DNA from: Spirochaetales bacterium
GTDB taxonomy: Bacteria; Spirochaetota; Leptospiria; Leptospirales; Leptonemataceae
NCBI GenBank assembly: GCA_015075425.1
Contig: JABTUL010000003.1
Coordinates: 124,001 to 188,000, forward strand
Direction: 5' to 3'
Length of the DNA: 64,000 nt
Below the pieces are notes generated by a model. It searched no databases. It was given only the letters and a program-made list of their open reading frames with translations, and was not told the DNA's origin. The translations under genes and the position numbers were made by a program. Positions 61,830-64,000 of this stretch are shown here, piece by piece. The stretch's first letter is position 1. Each line of letters starts with the position of its first letter.

Positions 61830-62320
61830 GAGGAGGAACGAAGAAACGGGAAGACCTCCGTGGAGCAGCATTTCGTGGAAGGTTTGCCGCAAATAGGGAA
61901 AAAGTATGGCAGGAGCATTTTGGTGGAGAACTGGTCAAGATCCATGTTTTGCATTTCTGGATGAATGCGGAACATGCCTACGTATTCCGCCACCAAGACC
62001 GCTACAATTTTCCTGGCATCCCTTTAATAAATTTTCCTTTAGAAAACGATGCGGCGGTCTGGATGCTCGTCTCCTGCCCCAACCCGCAACTGAAAAGCGT
62101 ATCATCAGCAGCTGCGTCCGTGACAACTGGCTTACGACGGAAGGAACTGCGCGAAAGTAGTATTCCTCGCAAACAATACGGATGTTTTGAGGCGTCCAAC
62201 TTAGCGGCGACCGACTGCTCTGCGTAGTCTACTTCGCGTAGTCTGGACCAAGGCTGCGACACTTGAGAAAATCAGATGATAATTGAATGCGCGCCGACAT
62301 TTTGAAAAAGAATGAGTCAG
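61830..62320. other. Unresolved stretch in the decayed region
   Basis: Open frames occur on both strands here (for example a plus-strand frame through 62227 whose later part reads VKIHVLHFWMNAEHAYVF, and a minus-strand frame 62262-62002), but none has a ribosome site plus a recognisable family, and the plus frame runs over small genes on the other strand. I cannot choose a gene. Confidence 0.25.
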
Positions 62321-62322
62321 TT

Positions 62323-62490
62323 TTAGCTGATGCTCATATTGCAGAGCAAGCCCGCAACGGGCGGTCCTCCCTTTGCCAGCTCTTCCCTGATTTTCCATTT
62401 GAGAACCTCACTGGACAAAGTGATTTTCTCTGCAGAACAGCGAGGCTCAAACCCATCCATGGAAAGCATGACAGTTGGAATACTTTCCAT
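62323..62490 (-). CDS. 55-residue protein of unknown function
   Basis: MESIPTVMLSMDGFEPRCSA continues with EKITLSSEVLKWKIREELAK and a short tail. It has one cysteine in the N-terminal half and a mixed helix. GGTGA lies four bases before the ATG. Function unknown; it could be a small phage-encoded regulator. Confidence 0.35.
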   Translation of the reverse strand: MESIPTVMLSMDGFEPRCSAEKITLSSEVLKWKIREELAKGGPPVAGLLCNMSIS

Positions 62491-62619
62491 GAAATCACCG
62501 GCTGCCCTGTATAGAGTTCAATCCTATGGGATGCAGCATCAAAGCCAGCACAGCTCCTGCAATGCCGCGAAATTGTAGGGATGAGATAGCAGTCCACGGA
62601 GTCGTAACCTTGTTCGAAT

Positions 62620-62891
62620 TCACAATCTGGAAGAACCCCCTACCATACTTCCGGTAGTTCTCTGAGGTATGACAATTCTGCGGTCACGAACCCCGGAGCA
62701 GCGAGCCCGCCGTTCCCGCACCATTTCCGCAGCAAATTTGTCGAATTCTTCTCGCCAGAAAAGATCGCGATCCGTTATCGCGATCATCCACTCATCATCA
62801 AAGGTTGGTATAGAGGGTATGCTCTGACATTAAAGCGTTGCTCGATTTCATTCATCACTTTTAGCATCAGATCTTTATCGGGCTTTTTCAT
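62620..62891 (-). pseudogene. Frameshifted small gene, about 90 codons
   Basis: From 62891 the frame reads MKKPDKDLMLKVMNEIEQRF and then, after a change of frame near 62815, PTFDDEWMIAITDRDLFWRE, KFAAEMVRERRARCSG, ending at 62620. Both halves have clear coding character (charged helices, few rare residues). A single-base change would join them. It could be a phage or plasmid protein; no family match. Confidence 0.35.
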
Positions 62892-62902
62892 TCCGTAGCA
62901 CC

Positions 62903-63061
62903 CTATGCGACAGTTATTGCACACTTGCGCACTGCGTCATCGCTTTGATCGATGGATCGAGCGGTGTAGTCCGCCTTCACTCTGCGATTCACGGCCTCAT
63001 TGAAACCTTTCCGGAAGCGTTCCTGAACCGGAACAGCCAGCAATCTGTAAAGAGATTCCAT
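62903..63061 (-). CDS. 52-residue helical protein
   Basis: MESLYRLLAVPVQERFRKGF continues NEAVNRRVKADYTARSIDQS and ends ITVA. The sequence is basic and helical. In the same frame the upstream codons (QAGGYGSHKSA) are open for a short way, and a fragment in another frame (FYYGMFQMMLSKLPEDERR) ends next to it, so this may be the tail of a broken longer gene. Confidence 0.35.
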   Translation of the reverse strand: MESLYRLLAVPVQERFRKGFNEAVNRRVKADYTARSIDQSDDAVRKCAITVA

Positions 63062-63517
63062 GGCTGACTTATGACTTCCATAGCCACCTGCCTGCTTCTC
63101 CGCTCATCCTCCGGAAGCTTGCTGAGCATCATCTGGAACATACCATAATAGAATCGGTTCACAGGGCCGTAAAGAATCCTTCTTTTTCAAGTTGCTCAGC
63201 AACCGTTATGTTTTCTTCTGATTTTACTACGAGGCTCAATCCTCCCCATCCTCCCTTTTTTCCACCGTATCCTCCAGCACATCCTCCCGCCCAAAAGCAG
63301 GTAATCTGGATGGTGCAGCGAATCCAGGAGGACTTGTTCAGCGACAATTAGATTTCCCTGTTGACGACAATTACAATTCCCTGTATCTTCAAGTCAATTG
63401 TTTGCGTCTTTTTGACGCTCTCCCTCAGGCCAGGGGGCGCACCCGCCAATCGTAGGAAAAAGTGCTGGTACCGGCGGCCGTCTGGCCCAAGCTTCCCTGT
63501 AATTGCAGGGGGTGCTG
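63062..63517. other. Decayed stretch upstream of the transposase remnant
   Basis: No intact gene is supported. A minus-strand frame (63347-63159) ends KSEENITVAEQLEKEGFFTA and is Gly-rich in the middle; another reads ILYGPVNRFYYGMFQMMLSK. The motif TTCCCTGT occurs near 63353, 63376 and 63494, and CCCTG-TAATTG-CAGGG forms a small inverted repeat near 63495-63510; these may mark an insertion-element end. Confidence 0.3.
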
Positions 63518-64000
63518 ATGTTTTTCACAGATGCGGAAATCGAGGAGTTGGGAGAGCGTTTCAGGAAAGTCTCCGGAAGGGGGAGGAACACCCGGACCGG
63601 ACGGCTCCAAACCTGGCGGAAATTCAGGATTGGATGATCCGTCACCATGTAGACCATCCTGAAGTTCTGCTGAAGATTCTGGGAAAAATAGGACCGGCCC
63701 TGAGGCCGGCGAAAAATGTCCTGAATGCGGAAGCCCGCAGAAATTCCAGGGAACTCGAGGCGCAAACTAAATCTGGGCCGAACTGGTGTTATTGGAATTC
63801 ATCGTGCATATTATACGTGCACTAACAAATCCTGCCGCTGCACAGAATTCCCACTGGAAAAAATCCTCGGACTGACACCTCATTCGGCGTCAGGAAAATT
63901 TGCTGAGCTATTGTGCTGGTTGGGCGCAGCCGTCCCCTTTGATCAGGCGCGTCATTATCTCGGACGCTTTGAAAAGTCGATATCACAGAGACTATGCTGC
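63518..64000 (+). pseudogene. ISKra4-like transposase, frameshifted, runs off the window
   Basis: The ATG at 63518 has AGGGGGTG upstream and starts MFFTDAEIEELGERFRKV. The reading then moves through other frames: AEIQDWMIRHHVDHPEVLLK, then EKCPECGSPQKFQGTR (a zinc ribbon), then LGRTGVIGIHRAYYTCTNKS, followed by EFPLEKILGL and a helix to the window edge. The order zinc ribbon, LGxxxxxxRAYYxC, PLxxxLGL is that of the N-terminal half of ISKra4-family transposases. At least three changes of frame are needed, so this copy is dead, unless sequence errors are present. Confidence 0.5.

Noticed and set aside
61520-62227. A 235-codon plus-strand frame in the decayed region
   Set aside because: Its first half is antisense to the holin-like and metal-binding genes, which have better evidence. 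Its second half has some coding character but no start of its own.
1-64000. CRISPR arrays, tRNA and rRNA genes
   Set aside because: No regularly spaced repeats and no cloverleaf or rRNA-like segments were recognised on reading both strands; a tRNA search program would settle the tRNA question.

Overview
The window reads as chromosomal DNA of a spirochete of the order Leptospirales, with base composition and gene style closer to Leptonema or Turneriella than to the AT-rich pathogenic Leptospira. This is an inference from gene content: a DUF1554 lipoprotein, many lipoproteins with relaxed spirochete-type lipoboxes, and a V-type ATPase operon in the order E-DUF2764-A-B-D-I-K. Genes are tightly packed, often with 1-4 base overlaps, and TTG and GTG starts are common. 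I saw no rRNA, tRNA or CRISPR array.

1-7.4 kb: the start of a DEAD-box helicase, a FecR-domain lipoprotein overlapping an alkaline-phosphatase-fold enzyme, then four tandem copies of a cysteine-rich lipoprotein family, one carrying an N-terminal BFD-type [2Fe-2S] domain. A fifth relative lies at 40.7 kb. 4.4-12.8 kb: two divergent biotin enzymes (990 and 1837 residues) whose 5' ends overlap around a perfect inverted repeat. 12.8-28.4 kb: a sulfatase-fold membrane protein, a DUF4015 glycoside hydrolase, a DUF6580 protein, RadA, an aldehyde dehydrogenase, a DUF1554 lipoprotein, an M48 protease, a DUF2339 membrane protein split by an in-frame TGA, a class III cyclase remnant, an SGNH hydrolase, two small envelope proteins and an SDR-type epimerase.

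28.4-36.0 kb: the V-type ATPase operon; its K subunit carries the residue pattern of sodium-binding rotor rings. 36-44 kb: a membrane adenylate cyclase, type III glutamine synthetase, and lipoproteins, a DUF3592 protein, a beta-helix protein and a hotdog thioesterase. 44-53 kb: envelope genes, namely a class A penicillin-binding protein with a zinc ribbon, a GT-C membrane protein, a PlsC-like acyltransferase, an outer-membrane porin and a periplasmic binding protein. 53-55.6 kb: a Cpx-like stress module, with a CpxP-like lipoprotein divergent from a response regulator and histidine kinase, and GTAAA-N5-GTAAA boxes between them. 55.6-59.2 kb: a patatin phospholipase with cyclic-nucleotide-binding domains, coupled to an unknown membrane protein.

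From 59.7 kb to the end the DNA changes: no long intact genes, only small or frameshifted remnants (Rpn-type nuclease tail, HTH excisionase-like protein, holin-like peptides, ISKra4-like transposase). This looks like a decayed prophage or mobile island. A non-autonomous element of about 250 bp occurs three times (14.7, 26.1 and 59.4 kb), with terminal inverted repeats, 4-bp TTAG/CTAA target duplications and an internal terminator hairpin.
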